From JBASEY01 sp964404285 (GTDB lineage: Bacteria > CSSED10-310), in assembly GCA_964404285.1 (NCBI GenBank), contig CAYOJK010000003.1, positions 171,020-235,019 on the forward strand: a stretch of DNA of 64,000 nt. The letters run 5' to 3'. The position numbers and the translations under genes are program-made. Below, one piece after another: positions 8,357-18,329 of the stretch. Within the stretch, counting starts at the first letter, position 1. Every line of letters starts with the position of its first letter. The notes beneath the pieces are model-generated. The model searched no databases. It was given only the letters and a program-made list of their open reading frames with translations, and was not told the DNA's origin.

Positions 8357-9568
8357 ATGCCGAAATTTCGATGGAAAGGCAAAGACTCTAACGGTGTAGA
8401 AGTTTCTGGAGTCATGGTTGCTGACTCCAAAGAAGTCGTAACACTACAATTAAGACGGCAAAAAATAACACCTATTAAGGTTTCGGTGAGCTTGAAAGAT
8501 CTTGAAATCAAGATACCAGGGCTTGGTGAAAGAATCACTGAAAGAGATGTTGTTGTTTTTACACGAACTTTCGCAACAATGGTCGATGCGGGTCTGCCAC
8601 TTGTTCAGTGTTTAGAAATTCTAGCTGAACAAACAGAAAATCCCCGTTTTTCAAAAGCTATACAGGATATCGGACAAAGTGTTGAGTCAGGTAGTACTTA
8701 TGCGGATGCATTGCGTAAACATCCCAAAATATTTGATGATCTGTATTGTAACATGGTTGAAGCTGGAGAAACGGGCGGTATATTGGACACTATTTTAAAC
8801 CGTCTTGCTGGATATATGGAGAAAAGTATCTCACTGAAAAGACAGGTTCGATCTGCACTGGTGTATCCCTCTGTCATTGTTGCTGTAGCACTCGGAGTCG
8901 TTATCTTTTTGATGTACGCGGTTGTCCCGACCTTCGAGGAAATATTTACATCTCTCGGAGCAACTCTACCTCTACCAACTCAAATAACGATTGCCATGTC
9001 CAAATTTGTTCAGAAAAACGTCGTCTTACTCGGCGCTCTCTTAATCGGTGCTGTAATTGGTTTTCGATACTTACGAAAAACTGAAAAAGGATTGAAAATG
9101 ACAGATGCGATGTTGCTGAAAATGCCCGTTTTCGGTTTATTGCTCAGGAAAGTCGCCGTTGCCAAGTTTACCCGAACTTTAAGTACATTGATTGCTTCAG
9201 GTGTTCCAATTCTCGAAGGTTTAGAAATCACTGCAAAAACATCAGGCAATAAAATTATTGAAGACGCCATCTTAAAAACTCGAGTTTCAATTAGTGAGGG
9301 AAAAACTATATCTGAGCCTCTTGCTGCTACTGAAGTTTTTCCACCAATGGTTACACAGATGATCGCAGTTGGGGAAACAACAGGCGCTTTAGATTCCATG
9401 TTGGAAAAAATCGCTGACTTTTACGATGAAGAAGTCGACATCACTGTACAAAACTTGACCCAGCTTCTTGAACCGGCAATGATGGTTTTTCTCGGCGTAA
9501 GTGTTGGTTTCATAGTTATTTCCATGTATATGCCGATGTTCAGCTTGGTCGGAGAACTTTCGAAATAA
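8357..9568 (+). CDS. pilC: Type IV pilus inner-membrane platform protein PilC
   Basis: PilC/GspF is the membrane platform on which PilB and PilT act. The protein has 403 residues with the duplicated T2SSF domain: the first repeat begins near residue 65 (FTRTFATMVDAGLPLVQCLE), the second near residue 270 (FTRTLSTLIASGVPILEGLE). Three membrane segments are visible, the last at the C-terminus (MMVFLGVSVGFIVISMYMPM). The gene begins with ATG at 8357, just after AAGGGGG at the end of pilT. Confidence 0.95.
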   Translation: MPKFRWKGKDSNGVEVSGVMVADSKEVVTLQLRRQKITPIKVSVSLKDLEIKIPGLGERITERDVVVFTRTFATMVDAGLPLVQCLEILAEQTENPRFSKAIQDIGQSVESGSTYADALRKHPKIFDDLYCNMVEAGETGGILDTILNRLAGYMEKSISLKRQVRSALVYPSVIVAVALGVVIFLMYAVVPTFEEIFTSLGATLPLPTQITIAMSKFVQKNVVLLGALLIGAVIGFRYLRKTEKGLKMTDAMLLKMPVFGLLLRKVAVAKFTRTLSTLIASGVPILEGLEITAKTSGNKIIEDAILKTRVSISEGKTISEPLAATEVFPPMVTQMIAVGETTGALDSMLEKIADFYDEEVDITVQNLTQLLEPAMMVFLGVSVGFIVISMYMPMFSLVGELSK

Positions 9569-9586
9569 TGTTCGGTTGTTTGAGGA

Positions 9587-11296
9587 ATGGTTGAGCACGA
9601 CCGGGAAGACATTGATCTTTACAGCAAAATAAAATCACTTATTGTTGCTCGCTTGCTGATTGGTACAACATTACTAATGGGCGCTGCAATACCCTTTGAG
9701 ATTAGTGAAGTTTATTCTGCTTCTCGCTTTTTATTCCCTTTAGTTACCATCATATTGGTAATGACTATACTTTACTCAGGCCTGCTAAACTTAATCGAAA
9801 ATTTAAATATTCTTGCCTATTTACAATTAGTTGGCGATATTATCCTTTCTGGAATAGTCATTATGGCAACAGGTGGAATCGAAAGCCCATTCACCATATT
9901 GTTTGTTCTAGTAATTATAATTGCTAGCTATTTAATAGGAAAAAATGGCACGCTTACTATTGCACTTATGTCTGTTTTCTCTTTTGGCTTTATTGTTGTT
10001 AGTCAATATAAGGGATGGACCTTCTGGTGGCCTTATCGAATGCATACAACCCTTCTGCCGACCCCTAAGTTTGCTCTCTATATCATTGTCGTCAATTTCA
10101 TTGGATTCTTGTTAACAGCAATTCTAGCAAATAATTTGTCAGATAGAATTCGAAAGATGAATCTGTTGTTGAAGACAAAAAATGTTCAATTCAGTTATCT
10201 TTGGACACTTAATAGACGTATTGTCAACGAGATGCAATCCGGCTTGATCACGCTGACGAAAGAAGGAGAAATATTATCAGTTAATCCTGCAGCAAAGCAG
10301 ATGCTGAAACGTTTCACTGACGATAAAAAACAATTGGTTCTCAATGACTTATTTCCTGAATATCTTGGTCAGAGCATTCTCAGAATATCTGAAATGGAAA
10401 AAGAGGCCAAAAAGCAAATTACCTATCAATTTGAATATGAGAACGAGACAATTTGGTTAATGATCGATGTTGTCTTATTGCAAAGAAAAGCTCGGGACCC
10501 GGCACGTCTGATGTTGATGTTGACAGATATTTCTGAACATAAAAAACTTGAAGAGATCAAACGTAAAGCGCAACGTTGGTCGGTAGTATCTGAAATATCG
10601 GCTAGTATGGCACATGAAATACGAAATCCCTTGGCTTCAATCAGTGGGTCAATTGAAATTTTGCAAGAACAATTACAGATGAACGCCAGTCAGTCTAAGT
10701 TAATGAATATTGTGATAAAAGAGTCAGATAGATTAAACAAAATGATCACAGACTTTTTAAGTTTAGCTAAACCAGGAAATTTGGAGTTCGATCTTGTCAA
10801 TGTTCACGATGTTTTAAATGAGGTTATTATACTAATTGAGACATCCGATGCTTTTCAAAACTCGATAGACATTATTTTAAAAGATACAGACACCTCTTTG
10901 GATGCGGAAATCGATAAAGATCAATTCACCCAGGTTCTATGGAACCTATTGAAAAATGCTTGTGAGGCCATGCCGGATGGAGGAAAATTAAAAGTATCAG
11001 CGTCACTCTGTACAGAACCAGATTTGACTCGCGGTATCATGGATTATCAGCCAAATCCCCCTTTTTTGAGACTGACAGTTGAGGATACAGGAATAGGTAT
11101 GAGTCAAGATCAAATAGAACGAATATTTGATCCTTTTGTTACATTTAAGAAGAAAGGAGTAGGTGTTGGGCTGGCTATTGTTTATCGTATTCTAGAAAAT
11201 CATAATGCTAATATCAGAGTCATGAGTGTTCAGGGGACTGGAACTAAAATAGATATTGATATTCCTCAGTATCGAGCAAAAGGGGTAGGTGGATGA
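9587..11296 (+). CDS. pilS: Sensor histidine kinase PilS
   Basis: PilS-type kinases sense pilin in the membrane and control sigma-54 transcription through PilR. The 569-residue protein has about six N-terminal membrane segments (residues ~15-185), a PAS-like domain (about 205-315), then a HisKA domain with the phospho-accepting His in SMAHEIRNPLASI. The ATPase domain shows the N box NLLKNACEAM, DTGIGM and GVGLAI. It overlaps pilR by four bases. The start ATG has a weak ribosome site. No pilin gene, the usual target, is found in this window. Confidence 0.9.
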   Translation: MVEHDREDIDLYSKIKSLIVARLLIGTTLLMGAAIPFEISEVYSASRFLFPLVTIILVMTILYSGLLNLIENLNILAYLQLVGDIILSGIVIMATGGIESPFTILFVLVIIIASYLIGKNGTLTIALMSVFSFGFIVVSQYKGWTFWWPYRMHTTLLPTPKFALYIIVVNFIGFLLTAILANNLSDRIRKMNLLLKTKNVQFSYLWTLNRRIVNEMQSGLITLTKEGEILSVNPAAKQMLKRFTDDKKQLVLNDLFPEYLGQSILRISEMEKEAKKQITYQFEYENETIWLMIDVVLLQRKARDPARLMLMLTDISEHKKLEEIKRKAQRWSVVSEISASMAHEIRNPLASISGSIEILQEQLQMNASQSKLMNIVIKESDRLNKMITDFLSLAKPGNLEFDLVNVHDVLNEVIILIETSDAFQNSIDIILKDTDTSLDAEIDKDQFTQVLWNLLKNACEAMPDGGKLKVSASLCTEPDLTRGIMDYQPNPPFLRLTVEDTGIGMSQDQIERIFDPFVTFKKKGVGVGLAIVYRILENHNANIRVMSVQGTGTKIDIDIPQYRAKGVGG

Positions 11297-12723
11297 TGGA
11301 CGGAAGCAAACCTGATTTGAAAAGAATTCTTGTTGTTGATGATGAACGAAGCATGTGTGATTTTTTGACAATATTGTTAACGGACCAAGGCTATTCAGTT
11401 CAATCTACACAAAATCCTAAATCTGCCTTGGCATTGATTGAGTCTGGTGAGGAGATTGACTTGGTCATTACCGATCTTAAAATGCCGGAAATGGATGGTC
11501 TTGATCTATTATTAGCGATCAAAAAGTACAATCCCGATATTATGGTAATTATGATAACCGCCTATTCAACAACTGAAAATGCGGTTTTAGCCATGAAAAG
11601 AGGAGCCTTTGATTATCTGATAAAACCGTTTAAAGTTGATGAAATCAAAATTGTTGTTCAAAAGGCGTTTGATAGTCAAAATCTTGAAAAAGAAAATAGG
11701 TTTTTACGAAAGCAGATAAAGCAGCAGGTTAAGTTTGATAACATTATTGGTGTTTCATCAGAGATAAAGAAAATATTTGATATTATCGTTCGTATAGCTG
11801 ATATAGGCAGCAATGTATTAATAACTGGAGAAAGTGGAACAGGGAAAGAACTGATTGCAAAAGCTATTCATGACAACTCATATCGAAAAGACAAGCCTTT
11901 TGTCACTGTCAATTGTGCCGCTCTACCAGAAAACTTGCTTGAAACAGAACTATTTGGGCATATGAAAGGTTCTTTTACCGGTGCGGTGCAAAACAAAGAA
12001 GGCCTTTTCGAAATTGCCGACGGGGGCACTTTTTTGTTGGATGAAGTTGCTGAAACGACGCCGGCTATTCAGGTAAAGTTGTTGAGAGTATTGAATGATA
12101 GAAAATTTAAACGAGTGGGAGGCACAAAAGATATTACTGTTGATGTTCGAATAATTGCTGCAACGAATCGAGATTTGGATAAAATGGTTCAACAGCAAGA
12201 ATTTAGAGAAGATTTGTTTTATAGACTCAATGTTATACCCATCCATGTTCCGTCATTACGGGATAGAGTGAGTGATATTCCTTTACTTGTCGAACATTTT
12301 ATCTCGAAAAGTGCAAAAGCATGTGGCAGATCGGATATGTCAATTTCAAAAGAAGCTATAGAGGTTCTTAAACAGTATTCTTGGCCTGGAAATATAAGAG
12401 AATTGGAAAATGTAATCGAACGCTGCGTCGCACTAGAATCAGCAAATCTCATTACAGTCGCTTCACTTCCCCAATATGTCAGGTATCAAAATACGGATGC
12501 TTTTGAATCGATATATGAAATACCGGACGATGGACTCGATCTAGAAAAAGTGATCGGCAGTTTTGAAAAAGAATTTTTGATTAAGGCCTTAGAAAAAACA
12601 AATGGTGTGCGAAAAGATGCGGCTGATCTGCTAAAAATTACTTTCCGATCACTTAGATACAGATTGAAAAAATATGGATTGGATGATATCTTTCCAAATA
12701 AGGAAAATAATGGAGGAGAATAA
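11293..12723 (+). CDS. pilR: Sigma-54-dependent response regulator PilR
   Basis: A 476-residue NtrC-type activator with three domains. The receiver (residues 1-125) has the acceptor Asp in DLVITDLKMP. The AAA+ domain (about 145-385) has Walker A GESGTGKE, a sigma-54 contact loop written GSFTGA instead of the common GAFTGA, and ADGGTFLLDEV. The C-terminus is a Fis-type helix-turn-helix ending around residue 470. It should activate sigma-54 promoters of pilin or pilus genes. It is translationally coupled to pilS. Confidence 0.93.
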   Translation: MMDGSKPDLKRILVVDDERSMCDFLTILLTDQGYSVQSTQNPKSALALIESGEEIDLVITDLKMPEMDGLDLLLAIKKYNPDIMVIMITAYSTTENAVLAMKRGAFDYLIKPFKVDEIKIVVQKAFDSQNLEKENRFLRKQIKQQVKFDNIIGVSSEIKKIFDIIVRIADIGSNVLITGESGTGKELIAKAIHDNSYRKDKPFVTVNCAALPENLLETELFGHMKGSFTGAVQNKEGLFEIADGGTFLLDEVAETTPAIQVKLLRVLNDRKFKRVGGTKDITVDVRIIAATNRDLDKMVQQQEFREDLFYRLNVIPIHVPSLRDRVSDIPLLVEHFISKSAKACGRSDMSISKEAIEVLKQYSWPGNIRELENVIERCVALESANLITVASLPQYVRYQNTDAFESIYEIPDDGLDLEKVIGSFEKEFLIKALEKTNGVRKDAADLLKITFRSLRYRLKKYGLDDIFPNKENNGGE

Positions 12724-12724
12724 A

Positions 12725-13150
12725 ATGAATACCATATTAAGAAATGAGAAAGGTAAAGCAGAATCCAATGCTCCGATAATTATCACTTTAATCATCATCG
12801 CCATTGTTGGTTTTTTAGCTTATAAATTTGTGCCGGTAAAATGGAGATATATCAAATTTGCAGATGCAATACAGGAATTATTAAATATTGATTATGCTAG
12901 AGAATATAAAGATGTTGCTCGTGGGGCTTTCAATGAGTATACGATGCGAGAGAAGGTGTTGAATATTGCCAAGCAACATCAAATTCCGATTGTGGATGCG
13001 GATAGACAGGTTGGAGTTACTTGGCCTGAAAAAAGATATTTCACAGTTATAGTTGATTATGAAGAAGTGATCAATCTTCCTATATACGGTGAGTATATTT
13101 GGGATTTTCATGTTTATGTCGAACAGAATCCAGCTTCGGGAAAATTATGA
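12725..13150 (+). CDS. Small single-pass membrane protein in the pil operon (unknown)
   Basis: This protein of 141 residues has a short charged N-terminus, one membrane helix (APIIITLIIIAIVGFLAYKF) and a mainly extracytoplasmic domain with a C-terminal beta pattern. The layout resembles DUF4845-like and pseudopilin-like small proteins, but no cleavage motif of a true prepilin (GFTLxE) is present. GGAGGAG at 12712-12718 fixes the ATG at 12725, so the gene begins right after the pilR stop. Its place suggests a pilus accessory role. Function is not known. Confidence 0.65.
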   Translation: MNTILRNEKGKAESNAPIIITLIIIAIVGFLAYKFVPVKWRYIKFADAIQELLNIDYAREYKDVARGAFNEYTMREKVLNIAKQHQIPIVDADRQVGVTWPEKRYFTVIVDYEEVINLPIYGEYIWDFHVYVEQNPASGKL

Positions 13151-13160
13151 TATAAGAGCC

Positions 13161-15488
13161 TTAGCTTGTGATTTTATACGATAATATATGTACTTGATTT
13201 TCATCAACAGTATTATGATATAGGCTCATTGGAGCATTGAACTCAACATAAGGTGTATCATCCGTATTCAGTTTACTTCCCGTCAGTTGAGTCATAGCTG
13301 AAAAATCAGCTGAGTTTAAAATCAGACGCTGTCTTAAATTCGAAGAATCAATTATATCCAGGCGAAGTAGATCCTCTTTGATCAAGGGATTTGAAAACAA
13401 AAAAGCATAGTCTTGATTTAAAGAAATATGATCAAACTGTGAACCTAGAATTAAATAGTCTCCGGAACTTCCTTCCCATAATGAACAAAATGGAAATACT
13501 GCTTGAAAAGAGCGAAAAATAATCATTAGTGTGTCGGTATCCATATAGTAGGAATGTATCCATTGGCACATAATCCCTTTTTCAGATAACTTGTGAAATG
13601 CAGCGGTGAAATAATCGACGGTGAAGAGGTTTGATACGCCTGTTATCCAGGGATTTGAAGGTTCAGAAATAATGATATCGTATGTCTGTCGACCTGAACT
13701 TAAAACAGTTCTTGCATCGGCATGAATAATTTTGAAACGATTATTGGTGAACGGGTTTCCAGATACATGATTAAAAAAGTTAGATGCTGAGATAACCGCA
13801 TCATCTATTTCGACACAGTCGACCTGGAGGTCTGGAAAATTAAGCGCTGAACCTGCAGTTACACCTGTGCCTAAACCAACGACCAGAGCATTTGAAGGGT
13901 TATGAACATGAGCAAGAGGCAAAATTGCTAACAGTGATTGTGTTGGCAAATCACCGCCATCTGAACCATCTGTTTTTCCATTTATTCGAAGGCTTCTTAC
14001 TCCACTTTTTTCTGTGACCGTGACATGAGAATGAAAGCCTTCTTTTTCAAATAAAATCTCACGATTGCCTTCAAAACCGTCTAAAAGTTGTGGCGCATAC
14101 AAGTACACACCACTATCAAGAAGAGCAGATTCCCATACTGGAATTGCTTTGTATCCCAAAAGACAGATCAACAGTAATACAGCTATTTGAATACGCCCTT
14201 TTCGATTTTTTGCTTGAGAAAATAAAAAACCTGAGGAAACAAGAAGATATATAGCAGCTGAAGCAATAAGGGAGAGTCTTGTTCCAACCATCGGGATAAG
14301 GATAAAAGCAGTTACAATAGATCCTATTATACATCCAAGAGTGTTCCAGAGATAGAGATTTCCAACATTTTCCCCAACCTTTTGTATGTTTTCTATATAG
14401 GCCTTTCCAAAGGCTGGAAATAGGGCGCCCATAAAAAACGTTGAGGGAAAAACAACAGCTAAAGAGAGTAAAAATAGACACGACTGCCATAGAAAAAAAC
14501 TGTGATGAAAGTTAGGGAATAGGAGTAAAAGGATGATGGGAAGTCTACTGATTAAGACAACGGATAAAACAATGCTTAGCCAAACACAAAACGCTAGAAT
14601 AGCGATAGTTTTTTGTGAAGATTCATTCTTGTCTATAAACCAGCCGGCTACAAGGCTGCCAACGGCTATGCCCAATAAATAGGCAGCCAGCATCATTGAA
14701 AAAGCATACACGGTTGATCCTAACACCAGATTCAAAGATCGAACCCAGGCAACTTGGGCTGCCATACCAGCAGCGCCAAGTAGAGCATAGAGAACCGGAA
14801 AGAATATTTGGACTTTATATGGCTCGGATGGCACTGACTCTCTTTTATTCTTCTTTAAAATTGCATTTTCATTCCTTCTTAAGAATAGTGCCAAGCTAGA
14901 TCCAAGTAAAATATAGAAAATGGCAATTAAGATATTTGATCGCGACATGCCAAAAAGTCGGATCATTACAAAACCGGCTAGAAGAGTTCCGATGGATGCG
15001 CCAAATGTATTATAGAAATAGAGGAGCGCTAAGTTTTTTCCTATAAATTCTTTTTGTTCAATTAAGGCTCTACTTAACAAAGGTAAAGTTCCCCCCATCA
15101 GTGCACAGGGAAAAAGAAGAATGATAACTGCCAAAATAAAACGCAACAACTCCAGCAAAAAAGACCCTCCAAATTGATTGTAAACGATAATATGGAGAGT
15201 GTTTAAGTTGTCGAAGAAGAACGACATCCCAAGACAATACAAACCTATTCCAATCAAAAGAATTCCATAGAACAAGGCGGGATTATTGACACGCTCAGAA
15301 AGCCTTCCAAAAAACCTGCTACCTATAGCCATACCACTCATAAATGCCGTCAAAACGGCGGTGGTTGCCGATAAAGTCGATCCAAAGACAAGTGATAGCT
15401 CGCGCTGCCAGATCACTTCATACATTAGCCCTAACATGCCTGACAGAGTAAATGAAAAAAAAATAATCAATCTATATTTTGAGCGCAT
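13161..15488 (-). CDS. Membrane-fused spermidine synthase-like protein
   Basis: The 775-residue protein has an N-terminal MFS-like membrane part with many helices (to about residue 455). A C-terminal cytoplasmic domain follows with the polyamine aminopropyltransferase fold: VVGLGTGVTAG (SAM-type site), CVEIDD, HADAR and IISEPSNPWITGVSNLF. Such fusions are common in bacteria; their substrates are generally not established. AGGAGG nine bases upstream fixes the ATG at 15488, rather than the longer frame from 15521. It converges on the pil operon with only ten bases between stops, and no hairpin terminator is obvious there. Confidence 0.85.
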   Translation of the reverse strand: MRSKYRLIIFFSFTLSGMLGLMYEVIWQRELSLVFGSTLSATTAVLTAFMSGMAIGSRFFGRLSERVNNPALFYGILLIGIGLYCLGMSFFFDNLNTLHIIVYNQFGGSFLLELLRFILAVIILLFPCALMGGTLPLLSRALIEQKEFIGKNLALLYFYNTFGASIGTLLAGFVMIRLFGMSRSNILIAIFYILLGSSLALFLRRNENAILKKNKRESVPSEPYKVQIFFPVLYALLGAAGMAAQVAWVRSLNLVLGSTVYAFSMMLAAYLLGIAVGSLVAGWFIDKNESSQKTIAILAFCVWLSIVLSVVLISRLPIILLLLFPNFHHSFFLWQSCLFLLSLAVVFPSTFFMGALFPAFGKAYIENIQKVGENVGNLYLWNTLGCIIGSIVTAFILIPMVGTRLSLIASAAIYLLVSSGFLFSQAKNRKGRIQIAVLLLICLLGYKAIPVWESALLDSGVYLYAPQLLDGFEGNREILFEKEGFHSHVTVTEKSGVRSLRINGKTDGSDGGDLPTQSLLAILPLAHVHNPSNALVVGLGTGVTAGSALNFPDLQVDCVEIDDAVISASNFFNHVSGNPFTNNRFKIIHADARTVLSSGRQTYDIIISEPSNPWITGVSNLFTVDYFTAAFHKLSEKGIMCQWIHSYYMDTDTLMIIFRSFQAVFPFCSLWEGSSGDYLILGSQFDHISLNQDYAFLFSNPLIKEDLLRLDIIDSSNLRQRLILNSADFSAMTQLTGSKLNTDDTPYVEFNAPMSLYHNTVDENQVHILSYKITS

Positions 15489-15571
15489 TAGGCGAAACCT
15501 CCTAAATATACACACTAACACATTGGTTTAAAAAAAAGTATATAAACGAGGGTTTACGCCTAAAGCAAGTC

Positions 15572-15600
15572 TTGACCTTTGCTATAAATTTCCCTATAAA
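15572..15600 (+). promoter_or_regulatory. Predicted sigma-70 promoter of the lipoprotein genes
   Basis: TTGACC at 15572-15577, a 17-base spacer and TATAAA at 15595-15600 match the sigma-70 consensus at ten of twelve positions. It lies about 65 bases before the lipoprotein start at 15664. Confidence 0.65.
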
Positions 15601-15663
15601 TTAATAGAATTGGGTTAACCAACACGGCGTAAGGCTATGTTCTTTTACAAGGAGAAGTGGTAA

Positions 15664-16806
15664 ATGAATCGTGAAAAGCTGATTCACTTTTTTATTCTGA
15701 TTATTGTTGGATCCCTTATTTTTATGGGATGTCGATCGAAGAATGCTGCTGATGAAGCGTCTCAGCGTGACTTTGAAAACCGGTTACGCGAAGCACAAGA
15801 AGTGGCTAGACAAATCAAAGAAGGAAAACTTTTTGATGATGACCAAGAAAGGCTTAGGAAAATAGTTGAACCCGAAAATGTTTGTTCATTTTCAACTATT
15901 TACAAAGCTCTTGACTTTGGAGTAGAGCCGGATTTCAGATTAGATGGCGCCGTGGTAATGTATTCAGATAAACATGGCATAATTTATTACTATGATATTG
16001 GAGGAAAGCAACGCTACAAAATGCATCAATATGGACAGCAGCCGAGCTTTGGTTCACTAAAAACAGATGGAACTCAAAAGTATGTTCTTCAGGATTTTGA
16101 ATGGGTAAAAACAGATGAAGGACTTGAGAAGGAAATCAGTGGTATTTTTATGAATACAGAGAATGACTGGCTGAAACCTGCCCAATTATTATACACTGGG
16201 AAAGCATCATATCCATATCTCATAAATGACGATAAATCATTGATTTTTGAAGAAAATAACAAGTATTATATGCTTGATGAAAATTTGAACAAAAAAGAAA
16301 TAAGTAAGCAAGAATATGTATCACTGCGTGATTCACGTTTTAATTTTCAGAACTCATGGAAAATTGAAACCTCTTACGAGGGAATTCCTGGCCTTTGGAT
16401 TACAGATTTAGCTGAGAAGAACTGGGTACAAATTAGGGAATTAAATCAAGAAATGGATACCATTATGATTATTCCATCGAGTTATTCCTTGTATTGTTGG
16501 GGTGAGGAGTTTGCAGGGATTATCGAGATTAAGCCGAGTGATTTACCAGAGTATTCCATCCAATTAAGCCACGGCCAAGCAAGTATCGGGGACCTTTTCA
16601 ATATATATGAAAAACAAATCAGCCCAATCAATCAAGAAGTTATTGGTTATCATGAAGACAAAATGAAAGGCGTACTACGAGTTGTTCAGATAAAACAAGG
16701 CATTTATATTTGTGAGGTCCAAACGAAGTTATCTATGCGTGGAGTATTTAAGGATGATATTGCGGTTTCTAAAACAGATAAAAGCATTACCGGCTCGATT
16801 TTATAA
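15664..16806 (+). CDS. Lipoprotein of unknown function
   Basis: A 380-residue protein with a lipoprotein signal peptide: a charged start, a hydrophobic stretch and a lipobox ending IFMGC with the Cys near residue 23. AAGGAGAAG lies just before the ATG. After the signal is a charged helical part (residues ~30-65), followed by a beta-rich region with no motif I recognise. The gene overlaps the next lipoprotein gene by ~50-95 bases in another frame. No function is proposed. Confidence 0.7.
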   Translation: MNREKLIHFFILIIVGSLIFMGCRSKNAADEASQRDFENRLREAQEVARQIKEGKLFDDDQERLRKIVEPENVCSFSTIYKALDFGVEPDFRLDGAVVMYSDKHGIIYYYDIGGKQRYKMHQYGQQPSFGSLKTDGTQKYVLQDFEWVKTDEGLEKEISGIFMNTENDWLKPAQLLYTGKASYPYLINDDKSLIFEENNKYYMLDENLNKKEISKQEYVSLRDSRFNFQNSWKIETSYEGIPGLWITDLAEKNWVQIRELNQEMDTIMIIPSSYSLYCWGEEFAGIIEIKPSDLPEYSIQLSHGQASIGDLFNIYEKQISPINQEVIGYHEDKMKGVLRVVQIKQGIYICEVQTKLSMRGVFKDDIAVSKTDKSITGSIL

Positions 16807-17686
16807 TCAGACAAAATATCTTCGAATTCTATTTACCATTTTATGGGTTTTATTGGTTACGGCTTGTCAAAAGCAACCTGAATTACAGCCCATTGATGAA
16901 GGATCAAAGCTTGAACTCAGTGTACAAGTGAGCGGACTTCCTGATGTCATTACCGGTAATACACTTCATAAAATAGATTATCGGTGGCAAAGCCTGAAAT
17001 CTGGTCAGTCGTTAAACAATCTTGTGGTAAAGGTTCATTTTGTAAATGAAGATAATCGAATATTATTTCAAGACGATCATGCTTTATCAACGGAAGAATT
17101 GGGACAATCGTATTCTCGAATGCTTCTTATTCCATTAATTCCACGACCACAAAATATGAAAATGATGGTAGGCTTATATAAAGCCGATTCGTCAGAGCAG
17201 TTGTTTATTCCTGATAAGGAAGGTAAGTATTTAAATAAACTGGAAGTCTCAGCTTTTCGCCTGGATCCGCCTCGTTATGTCGATGATCTTCCTGATGCAC
17301 GTATCACATACGGCGATGGATGGCATCAAAAAGAATACACCCCTGATCAAACGGATTCTTGGCGATGGATCAGTGATGAAGCACATTGTTTATTAAAAGG
17401 AGCTGACCGGGAACTAACATTATATATTCATGGATGGATTCCACCTGAAATATTTGATGAAAAATTTTCATTAAAATTGATTTTAGGTGGTGAGAATCTG
17501 GGTATCTACACGGATCTTTCCAATGATTTTATAATTAAGTTGGATATTAATGAAGAGCAAATTCGCCCCAATGAAACTGAAGAATTAATTATTCAAGCGA
17601 GCCATAGCTTCCAACCATCAGAGATCGATGGTTCTGATGATACTCGCGTTTTGAGCGCTATGATTAGGCAATTTTATTTTAATTGA
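16754..17686 (+). CDS. Lipoprotein of unknown function, overlapping its neighbour
   Basis: The frame holds a lipoprotein-type signal (ILWVLLVTAC) followed by ~275 residues of predicted extracytoplasmic beta-rich protein with no recognised domain. The start is uncertain. The longest frame opens at 16712, and an ATG at 16754 gives a more reasonable but still long signal region. Either way it overlaps the end of the upstream gene, so the two are probably translated together. The pair may act together at the outer membrane, but this is only inferred from their position. Confidence 0.6.
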   Translation: MILRFLKQIKALPARFYNQTKYLRILFTILWVLLVTACQKQPELQPIDEGSKLELSVQVSGLPDVITGNTLHKIDYRWQSLKSGQSLNNLVVKVHFVNEDNRILFQDDHALSTEELGQSYSRMLLIPLIPRPQNMKMMVGLYKADSSEQLFIPDKEGKYLNKLEVSAFRLDPPRYVDDLPDARITYGDGWHQKEYTPDQTDSWRWISDEAHCLLKGADRELTLYIHGWIPPEIFDEKFSLKLILGGENLGIYTDLSNDFIIKLDINEEQIRPNETEELIIQASHSFQPSEIDGSDDTRVLSAMIRQFYFN

Positions 17687-17744
17687 AATAAATAATTTAG
17701 CTCAACAAAATCAATAGCAGGATGAAAATATTTTTCGAGGATTT

Positions 17745-18266
17745 ATGAAACTTACCCCTCTTATCACCACTGAACAAATACAGCAAAGAGTAAGCATAAT
17801 TGGTAAACAAATTTCGACGGATTACGAAGGAAAAAACCTACTTCTTGTCGGAATATTGAAGGGTGCATTTGTTTTTATGTCTGATTTGACTCGATCGATA
17901 TCTATACCGCACACGATAGATTTTATGGCAGTCTCCAGTTATGGTGCAGGAACAAATTCTAGTGGCGTTGTTCGATTACTAAAAGATTTAGATGCTCCTA
18001 TCACAGATAAACATATCATTTTAGTAGAAGATATTGTCGATAGTGGCCTCACTTTGACTTATCTTCTCAACCTTTTAAAAAACAAATCACCTGCCTCGTT
18101 AACGGTATGTGCGCTCCTTGATAAAACCGCCCATCGACCAGGGCAACGCCTAGTAAAATACGTCGGTTTTGAAATTTCAAATCATTTTGTCGTCGGCTAT
18201 GGCCTGGACCATAATCAGTACTATAGGAATCTTCCTTATATCGCCTATTTTTCAGAAGAACTTTAG
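17745..18266 (+). CDS. hpt: Hypoxanthine phosphoribosyltransferase
   Basis: The enzyme salvages hypoxanthine/guanine to IMP/GMP using PRPP. The 173-residue protein has the PRPP-binding motif HIILVEDIVDSGLTL near residues 95-110, the PPi loop GILKGAFVFMSDL near residues 37-50 and the C-terminal FVVGYGLD purine-binding segment. The length is normal. The gene begins with an ATG eight bases after a CGAGG site and stands alone after the lipoprotein genes. Confidence 0.93.
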   Translation: MKLTPLITTEQIQQRVSIIGKQISTDYEGKNLLLVGILKGAFVFMSDLTRSISIPHTIDFMAVSSYGAGTNSSGVVRLLKDLDAPITDKHIILVEDIVDSGLTLTYLLNLLKNKSPASLTVCALLDKTAHRPGQRLVKYVGFEISNHFVVGYGLDHNQYYRNLPYIAYFSEEL

Positions 18267-18329
18267 TTAGATTGCTCTTCTAATAAAATTGGCGTTACTG
18301 CCATATTTTATCTAAACAGACCTCTTAAT

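Noticed and set aside
9946..9963. TGGCAC...TTGC, which looks like a sigma-54 promoter
   Set aside because: The spacing is eight bases rather than five, and it is inside pilS.
14116..14490. Overlapping open frame inside the spermidine synthase-like gene
   Set aside because: It is in another frame of a clearly coding gene, with no independent evidence.
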